NCBI GenBank assembly: GCA_031308135.1
Contig: JAHLJT010009436.1
Location: 161,546,885-161,610,884, forward strand
Source of the DNA: Acheta domesticus
Taxonomy: Eukaryota; Arthropoda; Insecta; Orthoptera; Gryllidae
Length of the DNA: 64,000 bases
Reading direction: 5' to 3'
In this document: positions 46,800 through 57,786 of the stretch, in pieces
Layout: each line of letters opens with the position of its first letter
Numbering within the stretch: position 1 is the stretch's first letter
Notes under the pieces: generated by a model
Databases searched by the model: none
Seen by the model: only the letters and a program-made list of their open reading frames with translations
Told to the model about the DNA's origin: nothing
Made by a program: the position numbers and the translations under genes

Positions 46800-47100
46800 A
46801 CCATATTCTCATTCAGATTTGTCCCGCCCCCCTTCAACCTCGTCCCGCTTTGTCCTTGCTCAGCTTCACTTCCATCCGCCTTGACCTTTGCCTTCTTTCG
46901 CGTTTCCGATCTCGACTTCCCGACCCTCAGTCCATCTCCGTCGTACTACGTACGATGTATTCTAGTTTGTCTTGCCTCCTGCTCTGTTCAGTCTTAACAT
47001 TTCACTGTTTCAACTTCGTTTTCGAACGAGATCTTCGTTCTGCTGCACTTTTCTCCTCTCCACTCTGGTCCGTCCCGGCCTGTTCCACTCCACCTTGACG
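46800..47100. other. C-rich, G-poor block
   Basis: Pyrimidine-rich on the + strand (CCCGCCCCCCTTC, CTTCACTTCCATCCGCC). Similar in texture to the blocks at 240-590, 38745-39270 and 58560-59010. No coding evidence. Confidence 0.45.
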
Positions 47101-47109
47101 TACTACTTG

Positions 47110-47610
47110 TCTACAACCCCCGGGCTGGCGCTGACCGGGAGGTCCTAGGTTCGAGTCCCGACAGCGGCAGGATTTTCGACAAATCGCTGTCGGGAGGAGA
47201 ATTCTAGCGGCCGGCTGCTCTGATCCGTAGTTTTCCGTGGTTTCTCCGATCAACATCAGGCGAATGCCGGAGCAATATCCTAACAAACGGGCCACGGACC
47301 GCGCGCGATCTTTCCTTCCTCTTCCTTGTCATGTCCTATCCTCTCCCTTGCACACACTTACACTAACATGCACTACACTACCACACATGTCGGGAGACCG
47401 GTCGGAAGCTTACAGCTTGTCCTGGCTGGGGTGGTGCCCCACTAGTGGGAGATACCTGGTTGAGGGAAAATCCAGCTAGTCGACGGTAGGACGGCGCCAA
47501 ATCTCGCCATCCAGCGGGGAAAAGATCAACGCCAGCTCCCGAGAAAAACACGCACTACGCTTACGGGACTAATGACCTAATTAGTTGACGCGCCCGGAAA
47601 CACGAATCAG
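47110..47610 (+). mobile_element. tRNA-derived SINE, copy 2
   Basis: The B box GGTTCGAGTCC lies at 47148-47158. The body matches the element at 24672-25200 in the same orientation (GGCAGGATTTTCGAC, GTAGTTTTCCGTGGTTTCTC, CAGGCGAATGCCGGAGCA, GGGCCACGGAC, GAGACCGGTCGG, CTCGCCATCCAGCGGGG). The A box is not clear here, the opposite of copy 1. About 500 bp. No coding capacity. Confidence 0.88.
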
Positions 47611-48359
47611 TCACGGGCCGGCGCGGCCCAGCCACACGTGTTTTGCACACCCGTAGCACTCTCCACGTGGTGTTGGCGATGCGCGCTCTCTCCGCCGCGC
47701 GCCTTGTTGCCCTCTTCGGTGGACGCCGGCGCTCTCTCCGCGCCCGGATGGCGAAGCCGCTTCGAGTCGGTGTAGCCAAAACACTCCGGCGTGTTTGCAG
47801 CAAAGGACGACGACGTTTGCGAGGAGCGTTTGTTTATCGTAGATGAGCTCAACTTATGTGGATAGCACTGGCTTTTCGTCGTTTCTGACGCTTCTGTATT
47901 CCACTATTCTCATTCAAAGTTATAACATAACATTTAAAAAAAATACTCCAGCTGTATCATTTCGGTATCTGAAGTGAGTTGTAAATTCTCATACTTGCAC
48001 AAATCATGAAATGACCAAAATCAAGGGGAATCGTCGAAACAATGCACAAGAAGTTTTTATGGATATTCTATTACTACTCGTGTGCAAACTAGAAGAAACG
48101 ATGTTATTGTCAGTTGTGTGAATACGTAACTCCAGGCTCTTGTATTCGTAATGCAAATGGGAGGTTGTTACTGGAAATATAACTTGAGCATGAATGCGTT
48201 TCCTTCGATTTGAGGCTTCATTTTTCTTGCCCTCCCTCTTGCCTTGAAGATGCATTGAATGCATTTTATGGTGTGCAGAAGGAATGTGAATACTCCCCCA
48301 TACGCGACAGGCCGTGCCTTGTTAGATGCTCATGCGTGGGTCGCAGGCACTTACCCTAC
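47611..48359. other. Unassigned sequence with a GC patch at 47.6-47.85 kb
   Basis: A GC-rich patch after the SINE, then AT-rich sequence. No supported gene. Confidence 0.4.
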
Positions 48360-48520
48360 CATTTGCGTAACTCTGCCCCTAACAGGAATCAGCTGTTTCG
48401 CTGCCGTCCAATCAGGAGCTGGTATGTCGTTACAGTGACGTCACTATGGTGACGAGCTGCCGATTGGATGAAACCGTCAACAGCTGCTGTGAGAGGCAGA
48501 GTTACGAAAATCGCAGTATA
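48360..48520. mobile_element. MITE, GCGATTTTT family, palindromic copy 3 with CRE site
   Basis: About 160 bp and nearly a full palindrome. The left arm has GCGTAACTCTGCC, CAGCTGTT and CCAATC. The right arm has GATTGG, AACAGCTG and GGCAGAGTTACGAAAATCGC, ending AGTATA. The centre is GTGACGTCAC, a perfect cAMP-response-type site, at 48435-48444, with CCAAT boxes in both arms. The outer right end matches copies 1 and 2; the inside does not, so this is a subfamily. Such an insert could act as a small enhancer, but that is only a possibility. Confidence 0.75.
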
Positions 48521-48539
48521 CTTATGTTCGACGCGGAGC

Positions 48540-48775
48540 AGAGGCTCAGTCTCTTTGTGGATGCGGCAAGCGTGGTCGGACGGCGACGGGTGGGGGCGGA
48601 GCCGTCAGCGGCGCGAGTGGGCGGTGGGCGGTGGGCGGCTGGCGTCCTTTTGAAACCGACACCGTTGCTCCGGATGCAGGCGAACGGTGCGCCGTTTTGC
48701 AAAGCGCCGCTACGCCTTCGCCGTCGCCGCCGCCGCCGCCGCCGCCGCCGCAACCAGCGGCAGCGCTCTTACAAA
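48540..48775. other. GC-rich island with (GCC)n run
   Basis: About 235 bases, with CGCCGCCGCCGCC near 48728 giving poly-R open frames. A possible CpG island; no exon support. Confidence 0.5.
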
Positions 48776-49911
48776 TGCCGTTCGCGTCATTCACACTTTG
48801 CCAATGAGTGGACACATTTTTTTTATTACTAGACAATTCTGCAGTACAAAAAAACTTTCTTTCGGACATTGAAAAAGGTGTGGGCACGTAAATTCAACTA
48901 GCCAAGAATTCTATTATTTCTTATTTGTACACATTTATTTTTTTACTGATTCTGTTATTGTTATTGCTTTTGATACAACGATCGATATACGCTGCATAAC
49001 TTTCGTGGATCGAGAGGATAATGGTTAAGAGGGAAATGTGAAAACTGAAATGACGCGACATGATCTTTTAAGGAGAGATTTGTGAAAGAGAATTGTGGGA
49101 GGTAAATACGAAATCACATAGTCAAGTTAACCTCTAGTTAATTAGTGAAAAAGTAAATCTGAATCAGTAAAATTAGATACAAAATAAAAGCGTACCACGG
49201 GCGTTAAGTGGTTCCGGTTATTCAGCAACAAAAGTCCAAGTGCCTTATGCCCGATGACTTAGCTCGTCGCTCGATCATTAGAAGCCTTACAATGTCCTTG
49301 GTGGCTAAATAACTATTGTTTGCAAACAATAGTTTAAATCTATTAAATAAATATTTCTAATGGACTAATTTTGATCTCTTGCTCTTAATCACATTTCTAA
49401 AAAAATTCTGATGTAATATCTAGTTATTACGTTTCGCAGAGTTCCCCCCCCCCCATATTTCCCACCAAAACATTCAGCAAATCCTTTTGTAAATTGAAAT
49501 ATTTAATGAAGTACTTTTTCTCACGTAACTGTTCCGTGTGTGTGTGTGAAAAGTAGACTTCAAAGATTAATGAAAATGATCATGCTCGTTGGATTTAAGC
49601 CAATTCGTTTAATTACTATTGTCTTTAACATTTTCCTCTTGTCATGGAAACTAATTTTATCAGTCGATGTCGACGTTTGAGGAATATATAGGATTCAGAA
49701 ATAGATGCTAGTCAGATTTATGGATGTACAGCACAGCCTTAGGGGATAACCCACATGAGATGCAATCTGAGAAAAACTAGGTTTTACTGGAACTTGAATT
49801 TCTCAAAAAATGTATTACTGCCTGTAGATGGCAGGTGGAATAATCCACGTACACCAGATCTTATACCTTGTTAATAGGTGGCATGAGATGTTCTAATATG
49901 TCAAAAAGTGA
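48776..49911. other. Unassigned AT-rich sequence with a perfect palindrome
   Basis: TACCACGGGCGTTAAGTGG at 49192-49210 is the same end as the hairpin element at 17646. AACTATTGTTTG followed by CAAACAATAGTT (49311-49334) is a perfect 24-bp palindrome. A C run lies near 49446. No gene. Confidence 0.45.
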
Positions 49912-49920
49912 TTTTTTTTC

Positions 49921-49955
<35 letters not shown>
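49912..49955. repeat. (TTTC)n microsatellite
   Basis: About nine TTTC/CTTT units after a short T run. Confidence 0.9.
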
Positions 49956-49956
<1 letters not shown>

Positions 49957-50034
49957 ATTTTTGTGGGTTAGCCCCTTCTGGCACTGAGCCCCTCAATTGT
50001 TCGGAGCCTGTCTGAAATTGTTCCGGAAAGTTTC

Positions 50035-50180
50035 GAGGGCCTGCTGCAGGCGGCGCGGCGGGCGGGCGGCCGCTGGGAGCGGGCAGGTGCGGCGGCGACG
50101 TCGCGTCGTCTGCGGGCGGGGTGACCGGATGTCCGGTGGTAGGCGTTGGGCGGGGGCCACGGACGCTCGCCGCTTTGTGG
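50035..50180. other. GC-rich, CpG-rich island
   Basis: About 145 bases with GGCGCGGCGGGCGGGCGG. No exon support. Confidence 0.4.
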
Positions 50181-50564
50181 CTTACTCCGTCATTGCTTTA
50201 AAAGCGATCGTGACTCCAAGTGGATTTTCATGTTTTCTTGTTCTTCTTTGTGTCTCTGTTGACTAGCAATAATGAGGGGCCAGTGTTACGCATCAGAATT
50301 TACTCATACCTCCCCCCCCTGAAATTGAGAAGTGTGTTTACTTGACAGTGTAAGTAGTTAATGCTCTGAAAAGCTACAAATACAGTGGCTGGTAATAGAC
50401 GGTAACTGTTGAATTTCAAGTTGTTTATTGATACCGTGGCAATGTCAATCCTTCCTAAGATTTTTTCTAATAAAAAGAAATTGAACACAGCGAATTAAAA
50501 AGGCACTTTTATCATATGTATCGGAATACACATAACTGCAGCGAGACATAGGCAGGATTACACT

Positions 50565-51300
50565 TCTGAGTGGAATTATACGTCATGGAAATAACCCGTT
50601 CAAGGAGCAAAGCCATCACGTTTGGTAGAGGTCGAAGATATAATGAAAATGCATACACACTGAACAACTGTGTTCTACCTCGAGTCAAGTCTTGCAAAAG
50701 CTTACGAATACAACTTGACTGCAAATTGGGCTATGAAAATAAAGTCGACTTCTTTGTGGGGAAAGTCCGGAGATGTTTACATTTTGTTATGCGGATGAAT
50801 GCCTGAAGAAGAGTACAGTGAGAGATAAAGAATTAGCATGTATGTCACTAGTGAACCTCATATTACAATACGGCCGCATATGTTGGTAACCATACAGAAT
50901 TTCGCAGCAAGGTAATCTAGAAAATGTCTAGCGTAGAGCATCGAGATTTACTGTCAGGGGTACTAGAGAATATAAAGAAGTATATAGGGCACTAGAGAAA
51001 ATACAATAGTATGTGAGTCACTCGAAAATGGTGACAAGACTCTAATTATGTACAAAGCGTACACATGCTATCATGGTTGGAATTAAATTCATCGTCGTTC
51101 AAGGAAACCTACATACTTCTGGAGATCATACGTTCTGGAGATCATACATGAAGTTCAGACAAGAATACAGAAAACGGCGTTGGAAAATTTTCATTCCCGA
51201 ACAGAACTAGTAGACTGGAACAGTGTGTCTGCACCAGTCTTTGACTCCTTTCATGAAAGCTTGAGTAAATTTAAAAATAAGTTAGTTTTCGAGGAAGAAA
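50565..51300 (+). pseudogene. Jockey/CR1-type non-LTR retrotransposon, decayed 3' end of ORF2
   Basis: Reads in broken frames as the end of a reverse transcriptase. MEITRSRSKAITFG, YTLNNCVLPRVKS and LRIQLDCKLGYENKVD correspond to the RT thumb region. KELACMSLVNLILQYGRICW corresponds to the conserved 'TLVRPILEYAS.VW' segment. HSRTELVDWNSVSAPVFDSF and HESLSKFKNKL correspond to the C-terminal 'FFPRTI.DWN.LP....DSFK..L' motif of jockey-like elements. Stops and frame changes interrupt it after residue MNA near 50803 and again after ICW. The catalytic palm motif is not present, so this is a 5'-truncated dead copy, the usual fate of LINE insertions. Confidence 0.75.
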
Positions 51301-51690
51301 GTTATTTCAGTTGAGTATAGAAGAGTGCAGTGAGGCGAAGTGAACAGCTGTGAAGGCTTCCGCGATGGAATTATTGTGAAGTATTGTATTGTAAGCCAAT
51401 GTAAACTTTAATTATTGTAAAGTTGAAATATTCTGTCTCAAGTTCCCACATTTAATTGCATAATTAATAATAAATCCAATCTAATCAGTAAAACACCCGT
51501 TAGTACGAGACGAAAAACGTTTTAGTAATGTAAAGGTGCAAAAGGGGAAAATACTGTAATGACGAAATTTGAATCCAAATTACAAGCATGCAAGTAAATT
51601 AGACTGTGTAAAATTGTTTTAAAATCTGATGACCTTAATAAGCGTGCAAAGATCCAACTCAGTAAATTTAAATGTTTAGGAAACTTTGAA

Positions 51691-51790
51691 TATAGTGAAT
51701 CCTCTCTATAAGGGACACACTCTCATCCGAAAATAATGAACGCTCAAGGTGTATAATCTTTAGGTAGGTGCTGACGAAACAAGTTTTTGC
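51691..51790. mobile_element. Possible pogo/mariner-type end relic
   Basis: TATAGTGAATCCTCTCTATA followed by AGGGACACAC and a CCGAAAATAATG stretch resembles the inner end of Tigger-type elements and the copy at 37472. No inverted partner was found before the hAT-like element at 51803. Confidence 0.3.
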
Positions 51791-51802
51791 CCTGGAACTA
51801 GA

Positions 51803-52035
51803 TAGGGGGCGGATCCAGCCGATCATTCGGGAGGGGGAGGCGTCGTAATTTTTGTTAAACAATTTACATATTTATTATTATGTGGTGTATATTGATGTAC
51901 TGCATATATGATACTATATAATAGTTACATCGTTCGAGGATAAATAAATATTTAAATCAATTTGCCAAAAAAAGGACGGGAAACGAAACTCCAGACCTGG
52001 GGGGGGGCATCCCCCCCCCCCTGGATCCGCCTGTG
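51803..52035. mobile_element. hAT-like non-autonomous element
   Basis: TAGGGGGCGGATCCAG on the left and CTGGATCCGCCTG on the right form inverted ends. The flanks GAACTAGA (51795-51802) and GATCTAGA (just after the right end) match at seven of eight bases, the size expected for hAT target duplications. Opposed G and C runs lie near 51998-52020. About 230 bp and non-coding. Confidence 0.65.
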
Positions 52036-52199
52036 GATCTAGAAAAGTGCCATTCCGTGTGAAGAGGCGTTCACTTATTAAAAGTGTTCCTTCAGAAAGG
52101 TTTCAAGGGTCTTTGTTTTTGTTCCATTTTTTTTCATTTGATCCTCCTTGAGCGATCTAGAATATCCTTTACTCTAATTGTTTGATTCTGCGTAGTCCA

Positions 52200-52450
52200 G
52201 TCGAGGCTGAGACGCTAGCGATGCGTGCTCGGCGTGGGCGCAGGGCGAAGGCGAAGTGGGTCACACGATGTTTACGTCGGCAGCTGCCCTCGTGGCGACG
52301 CGTGGCGCTGGGATCGGCCGACATGGGGACTCCCACGCGGCTGAGTCAGCGCTGAAAGCTTTCCAAGAGCGTCACCGCTTAGCGCCCCGAAGCCCGGCCG
52401 GGGGGGGGGGCAGGTGTGAGGCACGGTGGACGCGAGCCCAGGACATCCGG
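52200..52450. other. GC-rich patch
   Basis: About 250 bases, CpG-rich, with a G run near 52401. The open frame at 52256-52645 has no known domain. Confidence 0.4.
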
Positions 52451-55400
52451 TGCTGGAAGGCGTGGGAAGGCGTTTGCGCCCGTACGGACTTCATTCGCTA
52501 TTGGCTCATCATTTATACTTTCTCGCCCCATTACGTTTGCGTAGTCAACAGAAAGTATCGTGTTACTGCGGCAGATACTATTTTTTTAGATACTAGAAAT
52601 GTTTTACGAACAGTTGTAAATCAACTCTCGACACCAGCAGCGTGAACCATTCAGTAGGGTCATCGGCTGTTGTTGGTCTTTATGACTGGAAAGCGAACAG
52701 GTGTAAAATATTAGTACAGCAAGTGGGTGCGAAAGTGTTTTTCTTGGCCGATTCTCAAACCTGTAAATATAATTTAAGGTCTTAAAATAAGGAAATATTA
52801 TGTAAACACTCCATCGTCTGGTACAGATTTTTGGCAAGGTATACTTCGGACACTGTGAATCTCATGGCTTGAACATCCCGACTTCTTGTTTACCTTCTTG
52901 GTCCTTACAACTGGTATTTATTCATAGAAACTCGAAAGTAAGGAACGTGCGTAGTCGGGCATGTGTGTTGATGACGGATTCCCGATTTTGGAGTTGGGTT
53001 AGAAACCCATGTACCTCGAGGTGTGTCATTTGTACCATGAGCGTTTCACAGACTTCTCGGAATTGCTCCTGTCCACCATTCCGAGGAAGTACAATATTCT
53101 GGGCAGCACCCGGTAACAATTCTAATTGTTATTCCTTTACCTTTTAGCTTTCACGTAGTCCTGGAATAGCACAAACTAAAACATTCTTCGAATAGATGAA
53201 AGAATGATGCAGATGTAAAGTAGGAACTCTTTCGACTCGTTTCTTTTATATCAAACTGTCCAGTATTTTCAGTTTCCTTTTTGAACCTAACAGGCAGTAC
53301 ATATTTTATGCCATTATGCAAGTTCTTTTATTCTAGATGACTGACTTATTTTACTTTTGGCCTAAATTAAAAACGTGTATTATGCTTGATTATAATAATT
53401 AAACCTCCATTTTATGACTAGTGAAATGGCGACCGTGTGTTGACAGGTTCAAGGGCTTTGGTTTGTTCCATGTCTCAACGCAATGAATGAAACATTCATT
53501 AAATACATTCCAGGCCTGCGATGTAAAATTTGCATACCAATGGTCGCGAAACAGCTGTAGGATTGTAGTGAAATTGAAGACAGTTACGTGATCCGCATTA
53601 TAGTAGTACATCATAACTACGTCATGCTTTCGATTAGCGAATGAATCAGTAGTATTCGAAGTCACGATCGATTGGAAACGATCTGTCGACTTAACGGAAC
53701 TTTAAAATTATAAATGTAGTATAATCATCGTCTTCGTGTGGGACTGCGAGAATATCGTTTTTATAGTTGTCATAGTCGCTGTCGTCGATGTTTTCGACGA
53801 TGACGAGGACGACGACGGCGCTGCACGAGGGATGTGACTTGGTGTTGCCTTGCGTGGCACCAAATGCTTGATTCGTTTTAATTCTACCTTTTTTCATTCG
53901 TGGTATTGATTGATACTTACCTTTGGCAGTATTAGAGCTCTACCTTGGAAGAAAGTGTTAGTAGAAGGCTAGGGTGACCTAAGGGAAGATAAGCCATTCT
54001 AACTAATATCTCCGTCGTCACTCGTGGGAGAAGGGTGTTCTGATGTAACTGCTGACTTACCGTCTTCGGCCCCGTCTTTAGAGGGAACACAGTGAAGGCA
54101 ATATTTGAACTACTTTCCAGCCTTAAATAATTATTTCTTAAATTTTCAGGCATTTAGTCTTTAATAAATTTCAATTGTAATATTAACGTAATTGTAATAT
54201 TAATATTGTAATTGTAACATTAATATTGTAATATTAACTCAAACAATCTTGCGCCCAAAATGCATTGATTATGCCTAATGATTGGATAGGAGATCCACCG
54301 TGTAGAACTAGAGAGAGTAAAAATCACTTGTCTTCATCGGGAATCGAAGCTGCGTGGCTCAGCCCTGAGGCACGTATCTTTTCGTTTCCTCTTTCGCTGC
54401 GAGCGAACTCGCTTTTCAGCTTCTGAATAAGATGGGTTGATCGCAGTTGTTTTCGCAATTGCCGTGGGTGGAAATCTTTATATTTTTTTCTTTTTCCTTT
54501 TTTCTTTTCACAATTTCATTTTCCGTCCAGATGCTTTAAGCTCCGATAATGAATGCTCCGCAATAGAAAAGATCTTACGCCATTAATATCTTGACACGAC
54601 AACACTTGCATCGTACATTTTAGTTGTTTTTTTTTTTTTTCCTCCAAAATCTCTTACTATTGATGTTACTTCTTGTCCGAGACAGTTGCTTCAGGTTGTG
54701 AGGAAACAGGAGGTGTTTTTGGAAAGTTGGATTATTCAGCTAGTGGTCACTAAAAATATGAATAAACGTTTTTGACGTATAATTTGCCAGAAAAAATGTA
54801 AGAACGAAAAATTTTGTTCATTCCCCTTGCTTGGCTGTAATGCAATTAACAAAAATATAAATCATGTAAGTACACTTATTAGACTGCATGGGTTTAAACG
54901 TTATCTAGTATTCTTCTTACTATTTTTGTGTAAAAACAATGCCAGATAATTAAGCAAGTCGGATTTTGAGTAGGCAACGTGAACGGCATGTGTTCACGTG
55001 AAATTCACTTCTAGTAGCTGTGTAAATCACGGCTTGGCCACATGAGGAGAGGCACTCTGCTAAATCAAACGGAAATGTTGAAATTACATGTCGCTTGTCG
55101 TGGTAGTAAATTTACCTGAAAAGTGTAGTTTTGATTTATGAACCTGCGCTGCTTGCCAAGCAGCAGCTTTTGGCACTCCGCTGGCAAGTAGGACGAATTT
55201 CAGCCTCACTGTGCAGTGGTGGTTAATCTTCGTTTCCGTGAGTGAAAGGAGCGGATCATGTAGTTCCATCGTCCATGCCTTTAACTAGAGTTTTGGACTG
55301 AATTATTTCAACGATTTAACAAGTAGGTAATCAAAAGTAGGGACATTGATGAAATAGTTAAAAGCGTTTTTAGATTTAAGATTTTTTGTTTTAAATTGTG

Positions 55401-55608
55401 TAGAACTATTTATTTTGCATGTAACGATTAGTAAAGTAATCGAGATTTCGGAGTGGCAAGTCATATCGACGGCATTCAAATAAATACATTTCACTCAGTT
55501 CATTGGTATTCATCTGTAATATATCGTAAAGCGTTGCCTGTGGTCTATCACGTTTAATGTGATGTCTTATGTGAGTGACATAAGCGGAAAGGCGATAAGG
55601 ATAAGCCA
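52451..55608. other. Unassigned AT-rich sequence
   Basis: It holds a GAC-rich run near 53795-53820, an AT-rich stretch of repeated TAATATTAA/AATTGTAA words at 54170-54240, and a tRNA-like scrap on the - strand at about 54330-54375 (GCTTCGATTCCCGATG, B-box-like). No gene recognised. Confidence 0.4.
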
Positions 55609-55655
55609 TTCATTCATTCATTCATTCATACACACACACACATACATACATACGT
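55609..55655. repeat. (ATTC)n, (AC)n and (ATAC)n microsatellite
   Basis: Compound short tandem repeat: ATTC units, then ACACAC, then ATAC units. Confidence 0.9.
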
Positions 55656-55869
55656 AGATCGTTAGCAATGTATCTTGCGTACAATATCTATTGTGTGCAG
55701 CTCCTTTTAACTGTGAACTTTTGCTTACACCCGCAATATAAAATGGCTTGGTGATCTGAAGGTAACGATGAAGGGATTATTTACGATAGAAAAATCTTGG
55801 AAATACGGATGTGCTAAACGAAAGAACTAGAAAACCTGCAGAACCCTCTGGGTCCCCCGCTGTGGACCG

Positions 55870-56138
55870 TTGAGTGACGTTCTGTGGAGCGCTATTCCCC
55901 GCATCGCCTCAACCGTGCGGCCTGTCCAGCCCGCGCAGGCCGCGTGCACCTGTACGCACGGTGGGCGCGTGCGATCAACTGCCCTGCCCCCCCCTCCTTG
56001 GCCCTCGGGCGGCCCGAGCGAGGCGCGAGCGCGCGCCGGGGCCTCCGCGCTGACCCAAATGCGCCGCCGCGCCGCGGAGGCGAAAAAACGAAAGGCGAGA
56101 GCCGCAATGGCCGCGATATTATTCCGGCGCGTAATTCT
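55870..56138. other. GC-rich, CpG-rich flank of the minisatellite
   Basis: CpG-dense sequence ahead of the array. It might be a promoter-type island, but no initiation or donor signal stood out. Confidence 0.4.
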
Positions 56139-56785
56139 CGGAGTCGGAGGCGGAGGCGGAGGCGGAGGCGGAGTCGGAGGCGGAGTCGGAGGCGGAGTCG
56201 GAGGCGGAGTCGGAGGCGGAGTCGGAGGCGGAGTCGGAGGCGGAGTCGGAGGCGGAGTCGGAGGCGGAGTCGGAGGCGGAGTCGGAGGCGGAGTCGGAGG
56301 CGGAGTCGGAGGCGGAGTCGGAGGCGGAGTCGGAGGCGGAGTCGGAGGCGGAGTCGGAGGCGGAGTCGGAGGCGGAGTCGGAGGCGGAGTCGGAGGCGGA
56401 GTCGGAGGCGGAGTCGGAGGCGGAGTCGGAGGCGGAGTCGGAGGCGGAGTCGGAGGCGGAGTCGGAGGCGGAGTCGGAGGCGGAGTCGGAGGCGGAGTCG
56501 GAGGCGGAGTCGGAGGCGGAGTCGGAGGCGGAGTCGGAGGCGGAGTCGGAGGCGGAGTCGGAGGCGGAGTCGGAGGCGGAGTCGGAGGCGGAGTCGGAGG
56601 CGGAGTCGGAGGCGGAGTCGGAGGCGGAGTCGGAGGCGGAGGCGGAGGCGGAGGCGGAGTCGGAGGCGGAGTCGGAGGCGGAGTCGGAGGCGGAGGGCGG
56701 AGGCGGAGGGCGGAGGCGGAGGGCGGAGGCGGAGGGCGGAGGCGGAGGGCGGAGGCGGAGGGCGGAGGGCGGAGGCGGCGACCTT
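56139..56785. repeat. 12-bp minisatellite (GGCGGAGTCGGA)n
   Basis: Roughly 40 units of GGCGGAGTCGGA, identical over long stretches, flanked by variant (GGCGGA)n units at both ends and a GGCGGAGGGCGGA variant at about 56690-56775. Because 12 is a multiple of three, all six frames stay open and give (VGGG)n, (RRRS)n, (PPPT)n and LR-rich frames. None is likely to be a gene. The G-rich strand could form G-quadruplexes. The copy number in the assembly may be wrong. Confidence 0.97.
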
Positions 56786-56885
56786 CGCCCTCCGCGCCGC
56801 GCCCAATCACTGCGACTGCGGAATGACTCTCAGAAAGGGACATTTCTCTGAATCGGAATGTATAATTATATCGGGTTGACAAGAG

Positions 56886-57786
56886 GAGTGCACAGTAAGA
56901 GTTTTCCTACAATGTTCTACAAGCAAGCGACTTCTTACTTTAATTGAACAGCATCTGCTAAGGAGGAATGATTCACATTCACAGCATTCAATTGCCATTT
57001 TTTCCTTACTATTTTTGCGATTTTTTTTCTACCGGCCTTTAAAATGACATTATTATTGACCAGGCCTTAAATTTAATGTTACTTTTATCGTATCATTTGA
57101 GGTACAGAGGAAGTGTGTATTGCATTAACATACGACTGCCCTATATTTAAAAAAGAATAACTTTTACTGGCATTATATTCTGTTAACCGTATTATTTACA
57201 ATAAGACACAAATGGTAGAGATTCAATTGTGTCATGCTTGATTCAACTCTAGTCAGGATGTACATTTAATTTTATGTGTATTATTTGTCCAGAATAACAT
57301 TATATGCATTAGTAAATATTTATTGCACTCTTTAGGAATTAGGAAATCTTGTCTCATCTCCAAGAACGAAGAAAAATAAGAATTGCAAATTCTCCTCGGG
57401 AAGGTTTTCTTAATTTTTTCCTCCCTCCGTTTTAATAGACTTTCCAAAGAACGAGAAAAGAATACGAACGGAAAATTTGTGTGTAATCTTTGTGAAGCAC
57501 ATTCCCGCTCATGTTCTTTTAATAAAACGTGTGGTGTATTTCCCTGATAATGATTGTCTTTCCTAATGTATCTGCATATTGTATGGGGTAAAGAACCATG
57601 CTCTACGTACACACACTCTTACACCTATACCCAAACATGAACACGGAGCATTTGTTCCCCCCAGTGAGCTTAGTTGATAAAGCGCCCCTAAAGGTCAATG
57701 AGATGCTATTTCTGCACGTTGGATACTCTTCAGTTGTGCGAGTGTTGGTGCCTGTATTGAGAGCGGCGCGGGTGTGTGTGTTGCAG
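56886..57786. other. Unassigned AT-rich sequence
   Basis: No gene or element recognised. Confidence 0.45.

Noticed and set aside
54170..54240. Telomere-like or origin-like AT repeat
   Set aside because: It is a simple TAATATTAA/AATTGTAA low-complexity stretch. No TTAGG repeats occur.
54330..54375. tRNA gene on the - strand
   Set aside because: Only a B-box-like GCTTCGATTCC is present. Acceptor and anticodon arms do not form, so at most it is a SINE scrap.
55827..56882. Open frames of more than 300 codons on both strands, (PPPT)n, (RRRS)n, (VGGG)n
   Set aside because: They are made by the 12-bp minisatellite, whose unit is a multiple of three, so every frame stays open. There is no non-repeat protein content.
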